DNA of 14,525 nucleotides from NCBI GenBank assembly GCA_036375895.1, contig DASVBJ010000052.1, positions 1 through 14,525 on the forward strand, written 5' to 3'. A program made the translations under genes and the position numbers. The notes beneath the pieces are model-generated. The model had not been told where the DNA came from and searched no databases. It saw nothing but the letters and a program-made list of their open reading frames with translations. Below are positions 1-7,003 of the stretch, one piece after another. Within the stretch, counting starts at the first letter, position 1. Each line of letters begins with the position of its first letter. This stretch comes from DASVBJ01 sp036375895 (GTDB lineage: Bacteria; Actinomycetota; Actinomycetes; JACCUZ01).

Positions 1-1134
1 GTCGACGGCTGCATCGTCCTGTCGCTCGAGCGGATGACGACGATCCGCGACATCAACCCGGGCGACGGCGTTGCCGTCGTCGAGCCCGGGGTCGTCAACC
101 AGACGCTGCGGGACACCGCGCGCGAGCGCGGCCTCTGGTACGCGCCGGACCCCGCCTCGCGGGACTGGTGCACGATCGGGGGCAACGTCAGCACGAACGC
201 CGGAGGGCTGTGCTGCGTGAAGTACGGCACCACCCGGGACGCGGTGCTCGGCCTCGAGGTCGTCCTCGCCGACGGTCGGGTCACCCGGCTCGGGCGGCGC
301 AGCATCAAGGGCGTGGCCGGCTACGACCTCGTCGCGCTGATCGTCGGCAGCGAGGGGACCCTTGGGGTGGTCACGGAGGCGACGCTGCGGCTGCGGCCGC
401 TCCCGCCGGCCCCGACGACGGTCGTCGCCGTCTTCCCCGACCTGGCCTCGGCGGGCCGGGCCGTGCAGTCCGTCGCGGCGACCTGCACGCCGTCGCTGCT
501 CGAGCTCATGGACTCCACGACGCTGGCCGCCGTGGAGGAGCTGCGCCCGATGGGCCTGGACACGTCCGCCGCCGCGCTGCTGCTCGCGCAGAGCGACCTG
601 CCCGGAGCCGCCGGGCAGGCCGAGGCGGCGGCGGTCCTGGCGGCGTGCGAGGCCGCCGGGGCCACGGAGGGCTATCGGTCGGAGGACCCGACGGAGGCCG
701 ACCAGCTGCTCGAGGCCCGTCGGCTCGCGTTTCCCGCCCTCGAACGGCTCGGCGCCACCATGCTCGACGACGTCGCCGTGCCCCGGTCGCAGCTCGCCGA
801 GGCGGTCGCCCGCATCGAGGACGTCGCTCGTCGGCACGACGTCCTGATCGGCACCTTCGGCCACGCCGGCGACGGCAACCTGCACCCCACGATCGTCACG
901 CCCCATGGCGACGCGGACGCGGCCCGGCGAGGTCTCGCCGCGTTCGACGCGGTCGTCGACGTGGCGCTCGGACTCGGTGGCACGGTCACCGGCGAGCACG
1001 GCGTGGGCCTGCTCAAGGCCGGCTGGCTCGGTCACGAGCTCGACCCCACCGCTCGGTCGCTGCACGCCGCCATCAAGTCGGCGCTGGACCCGCTCGGCAT
1101 CCTGAACCCCGGAAAAGCAGTTCCCGCCCCGTAG
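1..1134 (+). CDS. FAD-linked 2-hydroxyacid oxidase/dehydrogenase, GlcD-like (5' end missing)
   Basis: The frame is open from base 1, so the gene begins upstream of the window; the ATG at 34 is internal and 377 residues are visible. The family (GlcD, D-lactate dehydrogenase) oxidises 2-hydroxyacids such as glycolate or D-lactate to 2-oxoacids using FAD in the cytoplasm or at the membrane. The visible part starts inside the PCMH-type FAD-binding domain (IGGNVSTNAGG near residue 60, then GSEGTLG near 117). It continues into the C-terminal oxidase domain with HAGDGNLH, GEHGVG and the terminal NPGK motif. Family members are usually about 450-490 residues, so roughly 80-100 residues are missing. 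The substrate cannot be told from sequence. The next gene follows after 69 bases on the same strand. Confidence 0.93.
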   Translation, partial: VDGCIVLSLERMTTIRDINPGDGVAVVEPGVVNQTLRDTARERGLWYAPDPASRDWCTIGGNVSTNAGGLCCVKYGTTRDAVLGLEVVLADGRVTRLGRRSIKGVAGYDLVALIVGSEGTLGVVTEATLRLRPLPPAPTTVVAVFPDLASAGRAVQSVAATCTPSLLELMDSTTLAAVEELRPMGLDTSAAALLLAQSDLPGAAGQAEAAAVLAACEAAGATEGYRSEDPTEADQLLEARRLAFPALERLGATMLDDVAVPRSQLAEAVARIEDVARRHDVLIGTFGHAGDGNLHPTIVTPHGDADAARRGLAAFDAVVDVALGLGGTVTGEHGVGLLKAGWLGHELDPTARSLHAAIKSALDPLGILNPGKAVPAP

Positions 1135-1155
1135 CGCCCCGCCGCGAGGCCGCGC

Positions 1156-1161
1156 TAGCGT
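1156..1161 (+). promoter_or_regulatory. Possible -10 element (TAGCGT) for the isochorismatase-family gene
   Basis: TAGCGT fits the actinobacterial TANNNT -10 pattern. It would give a 5' leader of about 36 bases containing the GGAGG ribosome-binding site before the ATG at 1204. No convincing -35 is seen. The same octamer context (CTAGCGTC) recurs before the monooxygenase gene at 11435. Confidence 0.35.
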
Positions 1162-1203
1162 CCGGGTCGACACCTGGCCCTGCGTTCCCCGCCGGAGGCA
1201 AGC

Positions 1204-1851
1204 ATGGAGCTCGATCCCCGCGAGACGGCCGTCGTCCTCATCGAGTACCAGAACGACTTCACGTCCGACGGCGGCGCGCTGCACGGCGCCGTCTCCGAGG
1301 TCATGGACAAGACCGGGATGCTCGGCAACACGGTCGAGGCGGTCCGCCGGGCGCGCGACGCGGGAGCGACGATCATCCACGCGCCGATCACGTTCGCGGA
1401 GGGCTACGGCGAGATCAGCGCCACGCCGTACGGCATCCTCGCCGGCGTCGTCGAGAGCAACGCGTTCGTCAAGGGCTCCTGGGGCGCCGCGATCGTCGAG
1501 GACCTCACGCCCGAGGAGAGGGACATCGTCGTCGAGGGCAAGCGCGGCCTGGACGCCTTCGCGAGCACCAACCTCGACTTCATCCTGCGCAGCAAGGGCA
1601 TCCGCAACGTCGCGCTCGGCGGCTTCCTCACCAACTGCTGCGTGGAGTCGACGATGCGCTCGGCGTACGAGAAGGGCTTCAACGTCTTCACGCTGACCGA
1701 CTGCGTCGCGGCGACCTCGGTCGAGGAGCACGACAACGCGATCAGCAAGGACTACCCGATGTTCTCCCACCCCGTCTCCTCGACGGAGTTCGTGGCGACG
1801 CTGTCGGGCGAGGAGGAGCTCGCCGAGCGCAGCCGCGGCTACGACGCCTGA
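1204..1851 (+). CDS. Isochorismatase-family cysteine hydrolase
   Basis: A 215-residue cytoplasmic hydrolase of the isochorismatase/nicotinamidase fold. This family cleaves amide, carbamoyl or vinyl-ether bonds through an Asp-Lys-Cys triad. Lys113 (in GKRG) and Cys146 (in TNCCVEST, after the GGFLTN cis-peptide loop) are in place. The position that is Asp in nicotinamidases is Glu14 here (IEYQNDF). I recall the same IEYQNDF form in a close subfamily of uncharacterised cysteine hydrolases, so this is probably a subfamily trait rather than damage. The start at ATG 1204 is supported by GGAGG at 1194-1198 and by the family-like N-terminus. Its substrate is unknown. It may be co-transcribed with the upstream dehydrogenase, but a -10-like hexamer lies between them. 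Confidence 0.92.
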   Translation: MELDPRETAVVLIEYQNDFTSDGGALHGAVSEVMDKTGMLGNTVEAVRRARDAGATIIHAPITFAEGYGEISATPYGILAGVVESNAFVKGSWGAAIVEDLTPEERDIVVEGKRGLDAFASTNLDFILRSKGIRNVALGGFLTNCCVESTMRSAYEKGFNVFTLTDCVAATSVEEHDNAISKDYPMFSHPVSSTEFVATLSGEEELAERSRGYDA

Positions 1852-1907
1852 GGTCGAGATGGTGAGCCCCAGCGGGCGTCGCCGTGCCGGGGGCGGTGGC
1901 GAGGCCC

Positions 1908-1927
1908 AACCTACGGACGGGTAGGTT
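1908..1927. promoter_or_regulatory. Perfect inverted repeat over the plsC-like promoter; probable operator
   Basis: AACCTAC (1908-1914) and GTAGGTT (1921-1927) are exact reverse complements separated by six bases. The right arm contains the hexamer TAGGTT (1922-1927), a TANNNT -10 element. It sits six bases before the GTG start at 1934, so the transcript would be leaderless. A protein bound here would cover the -10 box, as a TetR-type repressor would. The regulator is not identifiable in this window. Confidence 0.55.
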
Positions 1928-1933
1928 CGGGCT

Positions 1934-2707
1934 GTGGCCGAGCTCGTGTACCGCCCCGTCATCGGTTTCGCCCGCGTGGTGTTCGCCGCCCAGGGACTGC
2001 GGTTCGACCTCGAGGGCACCGAGCACGTGCCCAGGGAGGGCGGGGCGGTGATGGTCATCAACCACATCGGCTACATGGATTTCACGTACGCCGGGCTCGC
2101 CGCGCTCCCGGCCGGCCGGCTGGTGCGGTTCATGGCCAAGAAGGAGGTCTTCGACCACCCGGTCTCCGGCCCGCTCATGCGGGGCATGAAGCACATCCCG
2201 GTCGACCGGGCCGCGGGCTCCGGAGCCTTTCGCGCAGCCGTCGCCGCGCTGAAGGCCGGGGAGATCGTGGGTGTCTTCCCCGAGGCCACGATCAGCCGGT
2301 CCTTCGAGCTCAAGGAGTTCAAGGCGGGCGCCGCGCGAATGGCCGCGGCGGCCAAGGTGCCGCTGCTGCCGACCGTCATCTGGGGCTCCCAGCGGGTGTG
2401 GACCAAGGACCATCCGCGGCGGCTCGGCCGCACCCGGACACCCATCCAGGTGCACGTCGGCGAGCCGATCGCGCCGCCCCGCGGTGCCGACGCCGAGGCG
2501 GCCACGGCCGAGCTGCGCGACCGCATGGAGGGGCTGCTGCACAAGGCGCAGGCGACCTATCCCGACCGGCCTCGTGACGACGGCGACCGGTGGTGGCTCC
2601 CCGCTCGGCTCGGCGGGACCGCGCCGACCCCCGAGGTGGCGGCCCGCCTCGATGAGGAGGAGCGGGAGCGACGTGCCCGCCGCCGCGAGGCCCGCCCCGA
2701 GCGCTGA
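1934..2707 (+). CDS. 1-acyl-sn-glycerol-3-phosphate acyltransferase family protein (PlsC-like)
   Basis: A 257-residue member of the lysophosphatidic-acid acyltransferase family, which moves an acyl chain from acyl-CoA or acyl-ACP to lysophosphatidate or a related acceptor at the inner face of the membrane. The catalytic HX4D motif is present (NHIGYMD, His44 and Asp49), followed by the substrate-binding FPEAT motif at 115-119 and a PTVIWGSQR segment. The C-terminal tail from about residue 225 is rich in Arg and Glu. The GTG at 1934 fits a leaderless start. No hydrophobic N-terminal anchor is obvious. The acceptor is unknown, since related proteins acylate other lipids in actinobacteria. It ends 39 bases before the signalling cluster. 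Confidence 0.92.
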   Translation: MAELVYRPVIGFARVVFAAQGLRFDLEGTEHVPREGGAVMVINHIGYMDFTYAGLAALPAGRLVRFMAKKEVFDHPVSGPLMRGMKHIPVDRAAGSGAFRAAVAALKAGEIVGVFPEATISRSFELKEFKAGAARMAAAAKVPLLPTVIWGSQRVWTKDHPRRLGRTRTPIQVHVGEPIAPPRGADAEAATAELRDRMEGLLHKAQATYPDRPRDDGDRWWLPARLGGTAPTPEVAARLDEEERERRARRREARPER

Positions 2708-2733
2708 TCCGCGATCATGAGACCCGCGCAGGG

Positions 2734-2739
2734 TAGCCT
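2734..2739 (+). promoter_or_regulatory. -10 element (TAGCCT) of a leaderless promoter for the RsbW-like gene
   Basis: TAGCCT matches TANNNT and ends seven bases before the GTG at 2747. There is no Shine-Dalgarno sequence in between. This geometry decides the start: the upstream in-frame ATG at 2717 would lie ahead of the promoter. No clear -35 is visible. Confidence 0.5.
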
Positions 2740-2746
2740 CTGTGCC

Positions 2747-3181
2747 GTGAGCCCGCTCCACCTGCCTGCGTCGACGGACAGCGTGCCGGTCGCGCGGCGG
2801 TTCGTGGCGCAGCAGCTCAGCGGCGCCGAGGGCAGGGCCGATGTGGACACCGCGGTCCTGCTGGTCAGCGAGGTCGTGACCAACGCCATCCTGCACGCGC
2901 GCACGCCGCTGGTCCTGGACGTCCTCGACAGCGGCAGCGAGGTCCGGGTGGAGGTCCGCGACGGCTCACCCACGCACCCGCGCATCCACGCCTTCTCCCG
3001 TACCTCCGCCACCGGTCGAGGGCTGCGGCTCCTTGACCGGCTCGCCGAGCGTTGGGGCGTCGAGGTCGACCCCGCCTCCGGGGGCAAGGTCGTCTGGTTC
3101 GTCGTCGGGCTGCCGTCCGACGCCGCCTGGGCGGTCTTCGACGACGACTGGTTGGTGGAGGGGGTCGGCGGTGAGCTCTGA
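2747..3181 (+). CDS. RsbW-like ATP-binding protein (HATPase_c_2; anti-sigma/serine kinase type)
   Basis: A 144-residue single GHKL ATPase domain of the RsbW/SpoIIAB type. Such proteins bind a sigma factor or another partner and phosphorylate a STAS-domain antagonist; many actinobacterial stand-alone copies are uncharacterised. The N-box is LLVSEVVTNAILHA (Glu42, Asn46), the G1 region is EVRDGS (Asp72, Gly73), and the G2 loop is TGRGLRLL (from about residue 89). The GTG start at 2747 is chosen from the leaderless -10 hexamer; a longer reading from ATG 2717 adds ten residues with no homology. The 3' end overlaps the next gene by 11 bases. The cognate partner is not in the window; the downstream SpoIIE-type phosphatase could be the opposing activity. 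Confidence 0.88.
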   Translation: MSPLHLPASTDSVPVARRFVAQQLSGAEGRADVDTAVLLVSEVVTNAILHARTPLVLDVLDSGSEVRVEVRDGSPTHPRIHAFSRTSATGRGLRLLDRLAERWGVEVDPASGGKVVWFVVGLPSDAAWAVFDDDWLVEGVGGEL

Positions 3182-3638
3182 GCACGACGAGCTGGTCGAG
3201 GTGCGGCTGGTGCGGTTCCCGCTGCGGGTCTACGCCCGCGCCACCGAGCACGTCAACGAGCTGCTGCGTGAGTTCGCGCTGCTCGCGGCCTCGACTCCCG
3301 CCGACAGCCACACGGTGCCGGCCCGGCTGCTCGAGCTGGTCGAGGAGCTGAGCCGTAGGTACCCCCGCCAGACCGACCACGAGGCCGAGCGCGAGGCAGC
3401 CCTGGCGCGCGGTGACCGCGAGGCCGATTTCTCGATCAAGGTTCCCGCGTCCGCCGCGGAGGCCGGCCTCGCGCTCGACGCCCTGCTCGACGAGGCCGAG
3501 GACTACTGCCGGGCAGGGGCGCTGCTCACGCTGGCCGCGCCACCCGACGTCACCGCCTTCCGCCGGTGGTACCTCCGGGAGGTGGCGGCCCAGATCCGCG
3601 GTGCCGCGCCGACTCCCTGGCCGGGCGACCTGGGCTGA
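3171..3638 (+). CDS. Uncharacterised 155-residue protein coupled to the RsbW-like gene
   Basis: I do not recognise this protein. It is predicted soluble, without signal peptide or membrane segment, and largely helical. It begins with a VRLVRFPLRVY strand-like stretch, followed by helix-rich acidic segments (HVNELLREFALL and LLELVEELSRRY) and a C-terminal FRRWYLREVAAQI helix. The start is GTG 3171, with GGAGGGGG at 3156-3163 as ribosome-binding site and an 11-base overlap with the end of the RsbW-like gene. That overlap implies translational coupling and a joint role, perhaps as partner or regulator of the ATP-binding protein. An upstream in-frame start at 3033 would put 46 extra residues inside the neighbour and is unlikely. 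No STAS signature is visible, so calling it an antagonist would be a guess. Confidence 0.8.
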   Translation: MSSEHDELVEVRLVRFPLRVYARATEHVNELLREFALLAASTPADSHTVPARLLELVEELSRRYPRQTDHEAEREAALARGDREADFSIKVPASAAEAGLALDALLDEAEDYCRAGALLTLAAPPDVTAFRRWYLREVAAQIRGAAPTPWPGDLG

Positions 3639-3657
3639 CCACCGATCCGGTGGTCAG
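3635..3657. repeat. Ten-base-pair perfect hairpin spanning the stop codon of the unknown gene
   Basis: CTGACCACCG (3635-3644) pairs perfectly with CGGTGGTCAG (3648-3657) around a three-base ATC loop, and the TGA stop lies in the left arm. There is no T-run after it, so a classical intrinsic terminator is not supported; it may be a partial terminator, an mRNA stability element or an operator. GGTGGTC from the right arm recurs at 3661-3667. Confidence 0.5.
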
Positions 3658-3712
3658 GCAGGTGGTCTGTCATCATGGCCGGGCGTCTCGAAGGACGCCT
3701 ACCCCACCGACG

Positions 3713-3718
3713 TAACCT
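3713..3718 (+). promoter_or_regulatory. Possible -10 element (TAACCT) before the receiver-phosphatase gene
   Basis: The 101-base gap 3639-3739 separates the first two signalling genes from the last three. TAACCT fits TANNNT. Transcription would start near 3725 and leave a short leader with GGAG at 3726-3729. No good -35 is seen. Confidence 0.3.
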
Positions 3719-3739
3719 GCCGACTGGAGCGGTCGCCAC

Positions 3740-4951
3740 GTGACGGACACCAGCCGGGCGCCGAGAGGCGCCGCCGCGATGCCCGTCGTCGCCGGGACGA
3801 TGCGCGTGCTGCTCGTCGAGGACGACGAGGGCGATGCCTTCCTGGTGCGCGAGCTCCTGCTCGATGCCGGTGCCGACGTCGATATCCGTCGCGCCCGGTC
3901 CGTCGCCGAGGCTCACCTGCAGCTGCCCGGCGACGTGCACTGCGTCCTGCTGGACCTGGGCCTGCCCGACGCGACCGGCCTCGAGGCGCTGCGCGTGGTG
4001 CTCGAGGCGGCGCCGCAGATCGCCGTCCTCGTCCTCACCGGGCTGGCCGACGAGCATCGAGGCATGGAGGCCGTCGCCGCAGGCGCCCAGGACTACCTGG
4101 TGAAGGGCACCATCGACGGCCAGCTGCTGACCCGGGCCATCCGATACGCGGTCGAGCGCAAGCGGGCCGACGAGTCGGTGCGCCGGCTCTACGAGTCGGA
4201 GGTCCGCGCCGCGGAGAACGCGCGGCTCGAGCGTGGCCTCCTCCCGCAGCCGCTCGTCCGCAGCCAAGACGTCGAGACCGTCTCCCGGTACCGCCCGGGC
4301 AGCCAGCAGTCGCTGCTCGGTGGCGACTTCTACGACGTCGTGGAGGTCGACGACGGGGCTGTCTTCGCGCTCATCGGTGACGTCGCCGGCCACGGCCCGG
4401 ACGAGGCGGCGCTCGGGGTCTGCCTGCGCATCGCGTGGCGCACGCTGGTGCTGTCCGGCGCCGACCCGGACGCCATCCTGCCCTCCATGGACGCGGTGCT
4501 CGTCAGCGAGCGCGGGTCCGAGGAGGTGTTCGCGACCGTCTCGATGGTGCGGGTGGACCCCGCGCGGCGGACCGCGAGGTTCTGGCTCGCCGGACACCCG
4601 CTGCCGGTCGTCGTAGGCCCAGAGGGCGTCAGCCCCGTCCCGCACGAGGCGGCCGGTCTCGCCCTCGGCATCCTCGACGACGCCCACTGGCCGTCGATCG
4701 ATATCTCGGTGGGGCCGCAGAGCCGTTTGCTGCTCTACACCGACGGCCTCATCGAGGGCTACGACGGCCAGGGTGGCCACCGGCGTCTCGGCGAGGACGG
4801 CATGCACAGGCTGCTCGACCAGCTCGTGCGTGACGTCCCTGACCCCCACCAGCTTGTCGACGCCCTGCTCCGGGAGGTGCAGCACCGAAACGGGGGAGAG
4901 CTCACCGACGACGTCGCCGTGCTGCTGCTGTCCTGGGTCGGCGACGCGTGA
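3740..4951 (+). CDS. Fused response regulator / SpoIIE-type PP2C phosphatase
   Basis: A 403-residue cytoplasmic protein. Residues about 21-135 form a CheY-like receiver: acidic pair Asp28/Asp29, phospho-acceptor Asp72 in LLDLGLPD, Thr100 and Lys122. A helical linker of about 40 residues follows (RAIRYAVERKRADESVRRLY onward). Residues about 175-400 form the PP2C phosphatase domain: GGDFYD (194-199), GDVAGHG (213-219), AGHPLP, YTDGLIE and DDVAVLLL hold the metal-binding acidic residues. Such RsbU/RssB-like proteins dephosphorylate a STAS-domain anti-sigma antagonist when the receiver is phosphorylated. The start could be GTG 3740 (GGAG ten bases upstream) or the internal ATGs at 3779 or 3800; the first 20 residues lack domain homology. 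The 3' end overlaps the kinase start as GTGA. Confidence 0.93.
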   Translation: MTDTSRAPRGAAAMPVVAGTMRVLLVEDDEGDAFLVRELLLDAGADVDIRRARSVAEAHLQLPGDVHCVLLDLGLPDATGLEALRVVLEAAPQIAVLVLTGLADEHRGMEAVAAGAQDYLVKGTIDGQLLTRAIRYAVERKRADESVRRLYESEVRAAENARLERGLLPQPLVRSQDVETVSRYRPGSQQSLLGGDFYDVVEVDDGAVFALIGDVAGHGPDEAALGVCLRIAWRTLVLSGADPDAILPSMDAVLVSERGSEEVFATVSMVRVDPARRTARFWLAGHPLPVVVGPEGVSPVPHEAAGLALGILDDAHWPSIDISVGPQSRLLLYTDGLIEGYDGQGGHRRLGEDGMHRLLDQLVRDVPDPHQLVDALLREVQHRNGGELTDDVAVLLLSWVGDA

Positions 4952-6549
4952 AGCGGTCGACCCTGCAGGGCCGACTGGCCATCGCGTTCGTCGCGCTTGC
5001 GGCCGTGACCGCCATCGGCATGCTCCTGGCGGTCGTGACCGCGGTGCGCCTCTACGACGCGCAGTCCCGGGTGACCGATGACTTCTTCTCCGCCTACTCG
5101 CTCGCCTCGGACCTCGAACAGGCGCTGCTCGACCAGGAGACCGGGTTCCGCGGCTACGTCCTGACCCGTGACGACGAGTTCCTCGAGCCGTACCTCGCCG
5201 GTCAACGTCGAGCCGAGGAGGCCGGCCGCCGCCTCGACGGAGTCGAGCAGGCGTTGCCGGAGCTGCGCGCCAGCCGGCTGGCGGTGCAGCGCAGCGTGGA
5301 GAGCTGGCGCACGCAGAGCGTCGACCCGGCGCTGGCGACCGTCAGGTCCGGCGGCACGGTCTCGGAAGCGCAGCTGTTGAGCGCCAAACGGGGCTTCGAC
5401 GCGGTCCGTGCAGCCACGGCTGACTACCAGGCGGAGATCCTGGACCGCCGCACGACAAGCGTCCGCGACCTGAGGCGGGCCGACGTCGTGCTCTTCGCAG
5501 GGGTAGGGCTGGGTGTCGTGCTGCTCGCCAGCACTGCGGCGCTGCTGTGGGTGGCCCTGCGCCGGTGGGTGACGCAGCCGTTGCAGCGATTGGGTCACGA
5601 GGTGGACCGGGTCGAAGGGGGTGACCTCTCCCACCGGGTAGAGCTCCCCGACGTACCGGAGGAGATCCGGGTGCTGGCCGAGCAGGTCGACCACATGCGG
5701 GTGCGCATCGTGCAGCAGTACGACGTGGCCGAGGCCGCCCGCCAAGAGGCACTGGACGCGCGCCGGCTCGTGGAGGAGCAGGCGGAGGACCTCAGGCGGT
5801 CCAACACCGAGCTCGAGCAGTTCGCCTACGTCGCCTCCCACGACCTGCAGGAGCCGCTGCGCAAGGTGGCCAGCTTCTGCCAGCTGATCGAGCGGCGCTA
5901 CAAGGGGAAGCTCGACGAGCGGGGCGAGCAGTACATCGAGTTCGCCGTCGACGGGGCGAAGCGGATGCAGCTGCTCATCAACGACCTGCTGGCCTTCTCC
6001 CGGGTGGGGAGACTGACGAACGAGTTCACGCTCGTCCCCCTCGACGACGTGCTGGGGCAGGCCCTGCGACAGCTCGAGATGTCGATCACGGAGACCGGCG
6101 CGACGGTGACGAGTGACCCGCTCCCTGTCGTCCGCGGCGAGGCAGGGCTGCTCGTGCAGCTTTTCCAGAACCTCGTCGGCAACGGCATCAAGTTCCGCGG
6201 CGACGAACCGCCGCGGGTGCACATCGCAGTACGCCGGGATGGGCCGATGTGGGAGTTCGCCTGCTCCGACAACGGCATCGGGGTCGAGCCGCAGTACGCG
6301 GCCAAGATCTTCGTGATCTTCCAGCGGCTGCACGGTCGCGACGCCTACGGGGGCACGGGCATCGGCCTGGCGATGTGCAAGAAGATCGTGGAGTATCACG
6401 GCGGCCGCATGTGGCTGGACTCCGCCGTGTCGGACGGCGCGACGTTCCGATGGACACTCCCCGTAGATGACGAGAGGAATGCGACAGATGACGCAGACGC
6501 AGCCCGCCCGGCAGATCGAGGTCCTGTTGGTGGAGGACGACCCGGGTGA
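4948..6549 (+). CDS. CHASE3-HAMP sensor histidine kinase (phytochrome-kinase-like output)
   Basis: A 533-residue membrane sensor. TM1 is at about 10-33, followed by an extracytoplasmic CHASE3 domain at about 35-175 with the typical LLDQETGFRGYVLT motif. TM2 is at about 180-203, HAMP at about 204-257, then a coiled-coil linker. The HisKA domain has His298 in SHDLQEPLRK. The ATPase domain has the N-box NLVGNGIKF (Asn412, with Gly where Ala is usual), G1 DNGIGV (from 441) and G2 GGTGIGLAMCKKI (from about 467). It starts at GTG 4948 within the stop of the phosphatase gene, so translation is coupled. The reading frame runs 62 bases into the next gene and adds a low-complexity tail after the kinase domain. 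The ligand is unknown. Likely phosphoryl targets are the adjacent receiver and/or the upstream receiver-phosphatase. Confidence 0.94.
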   Translation: MKRSTLQGRLAIAFVALAAVTAIGMLLAVVTAVRLYDAQSRVTDDFFSAYSLASDLEQALLDQETGFRGYVLTRDDEFLEPYLAGQRRAEEAGRRLDGVEQALPELRASRLAVQRSVESWRTQSVDPALATVRSGGTVSEAQLLSAKRGFDAVRAATADYQAEILDRRTTSVRDLRRADVVLFAGVGLGVVLLASTAALLWVALRRWVTQPLQRLGHEVDRVEGGDLSHRVELPDVPEEIRVLAEQVDHMRVRIVQQYDVAEAARQEALDARRLVEEQAEDLRRSNTELEQFAYVASHDLQEPLRKVASFCQLIERRYKGKLDERGEQYIEFAVDGAKRMQLLINDLLAFSRVGRLTNEFTLVPLDDVLGQALRQLEMSITETGATVTSDPLPVVRGEAGLLVQLFQNLVGNGIKFRGDEPPRVHIAVRRDGPMWEFACSDNGIGVEPQYAAKIFVIFQRLHGRDAYGGTGIGLAMCKKIVEYHGGRMWLDSAVSDGATFRWTLPVDDERNATDDADAARPADRGPVGGGRPG

Positions 6550-6934
6550 CGTGCTGATGACGCGGGAGGCGTTCGAGGACTACAAGGTCCGCAACCAGCT
6601 GCACGTCGTCAACGACGGCGCGGACGCGATGGCCTTCCTGCGCAGGGAGGGCGAGTACGCCGAGGCGCCGCGGCCCGACCTCATCCTGCTCGACCTCAAC
6701 CTGCCCCGCATGGACGGCCGCGAGGTGCTGCAGGCCGTCAAGTCAGACGCGGAGCTCGCGAGCATCCCGGTCGTCGTCCTCACGACGTCCGAGGCCGAGG
6801 AGGACATCCTGCGCAGCTACTCGCTGCACGCCAACGCATACGTCACGAAGCCCGTCGACTTCGAGCGGTTCATCGAGGTCGTGCGCCAGATCGACGACTT
6901 CTTCGTGACCGTGGTGAGGCTGCCGGCGCGCTGA
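6488..6934 (+). CDS. Single-domain response regulator, Rcp1-like
   Basis: A 148-residue receiver with no output domain, of the type paired with phytochrome-like kinases in cyanobacteria and many actinobacteria. It has acidic residues Asp17/Asp18, phospho-acceptor Asp69 in LLDLNLPRMDG, Thr99 (TTSEAEED loop) and Lys121 in TKPVD. The extended loop between helix 2 and strand 3 (FLRREGEYAEAPRPD) is typical of this subgroup. The ATG at 6488 is preferred because GAGAGGA (6472-6478) lies nine bases upstream; in-frame ATGs at 6467 and 6479 are poorer choices. The start lies inside the kinase gene, giving a 62-base overlap. The protein probably acts as a phosphate carrier or by protein-protein contact. 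Confidence 0.93.
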   Translation: MTQTQPARQIEVLLVEDDPGDVLMTREAFEDYKVRNQLHVVNDGADAMAFLRREGEYAEAPRPDLILLDLNLPRMDGREVLQAVKSDAELASIPVVVLTTSEAEEDILRSYSLHANAYVTKPVDFERFIEVVRQIDDFFVTVVRLPAR

Positions 6935-6964
6935 CCCAGAGCGGGCCGGGAGCCCGAGAGGGTC
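6933..6964 (+). terminator. Weak bipartite hairpin after the response regulator
   Basis: GACCC (6933-6937) pairs with GGGTC (6960-6964), and CGGGC (6942-6946) pairs with GCCCG (6952-6956), with an internal loop and a five-base apical loop. It overlaps the stop codon and has no T-tract. It may end the signalling transcript, but the evidence is only the fold. Confidence 0.3.
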
Positions 6965-7003
6965 GCGCCCCACCGGCTCGGCCGTCTCTTGTGTTGGAGG
7001 CGG

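Noticed and set aside
168..1865. 565-codon plus-strand frame running through the dehydrogenase and hydrolase genes
   Set aside because: Arg/Gly/Pro-rich shadow translation with no domain; it crosses two well-supported genes in another frame. Long spurious frames are expected at this GC content.
2717..2746. ATG 2717 as start of the RsbW-like gene
   Set aside because: It lies upstream of the TAGCCT -10 hexamer and adds ten residues without family support; GTG 2747 has leaderless geometry.
4759..6399. 546-codon minus-strand frame antisense to the histidine kinase
   Set aside because: No motif, and kinase boxes H, N, G1 and G2 are all intact on the plus strand.
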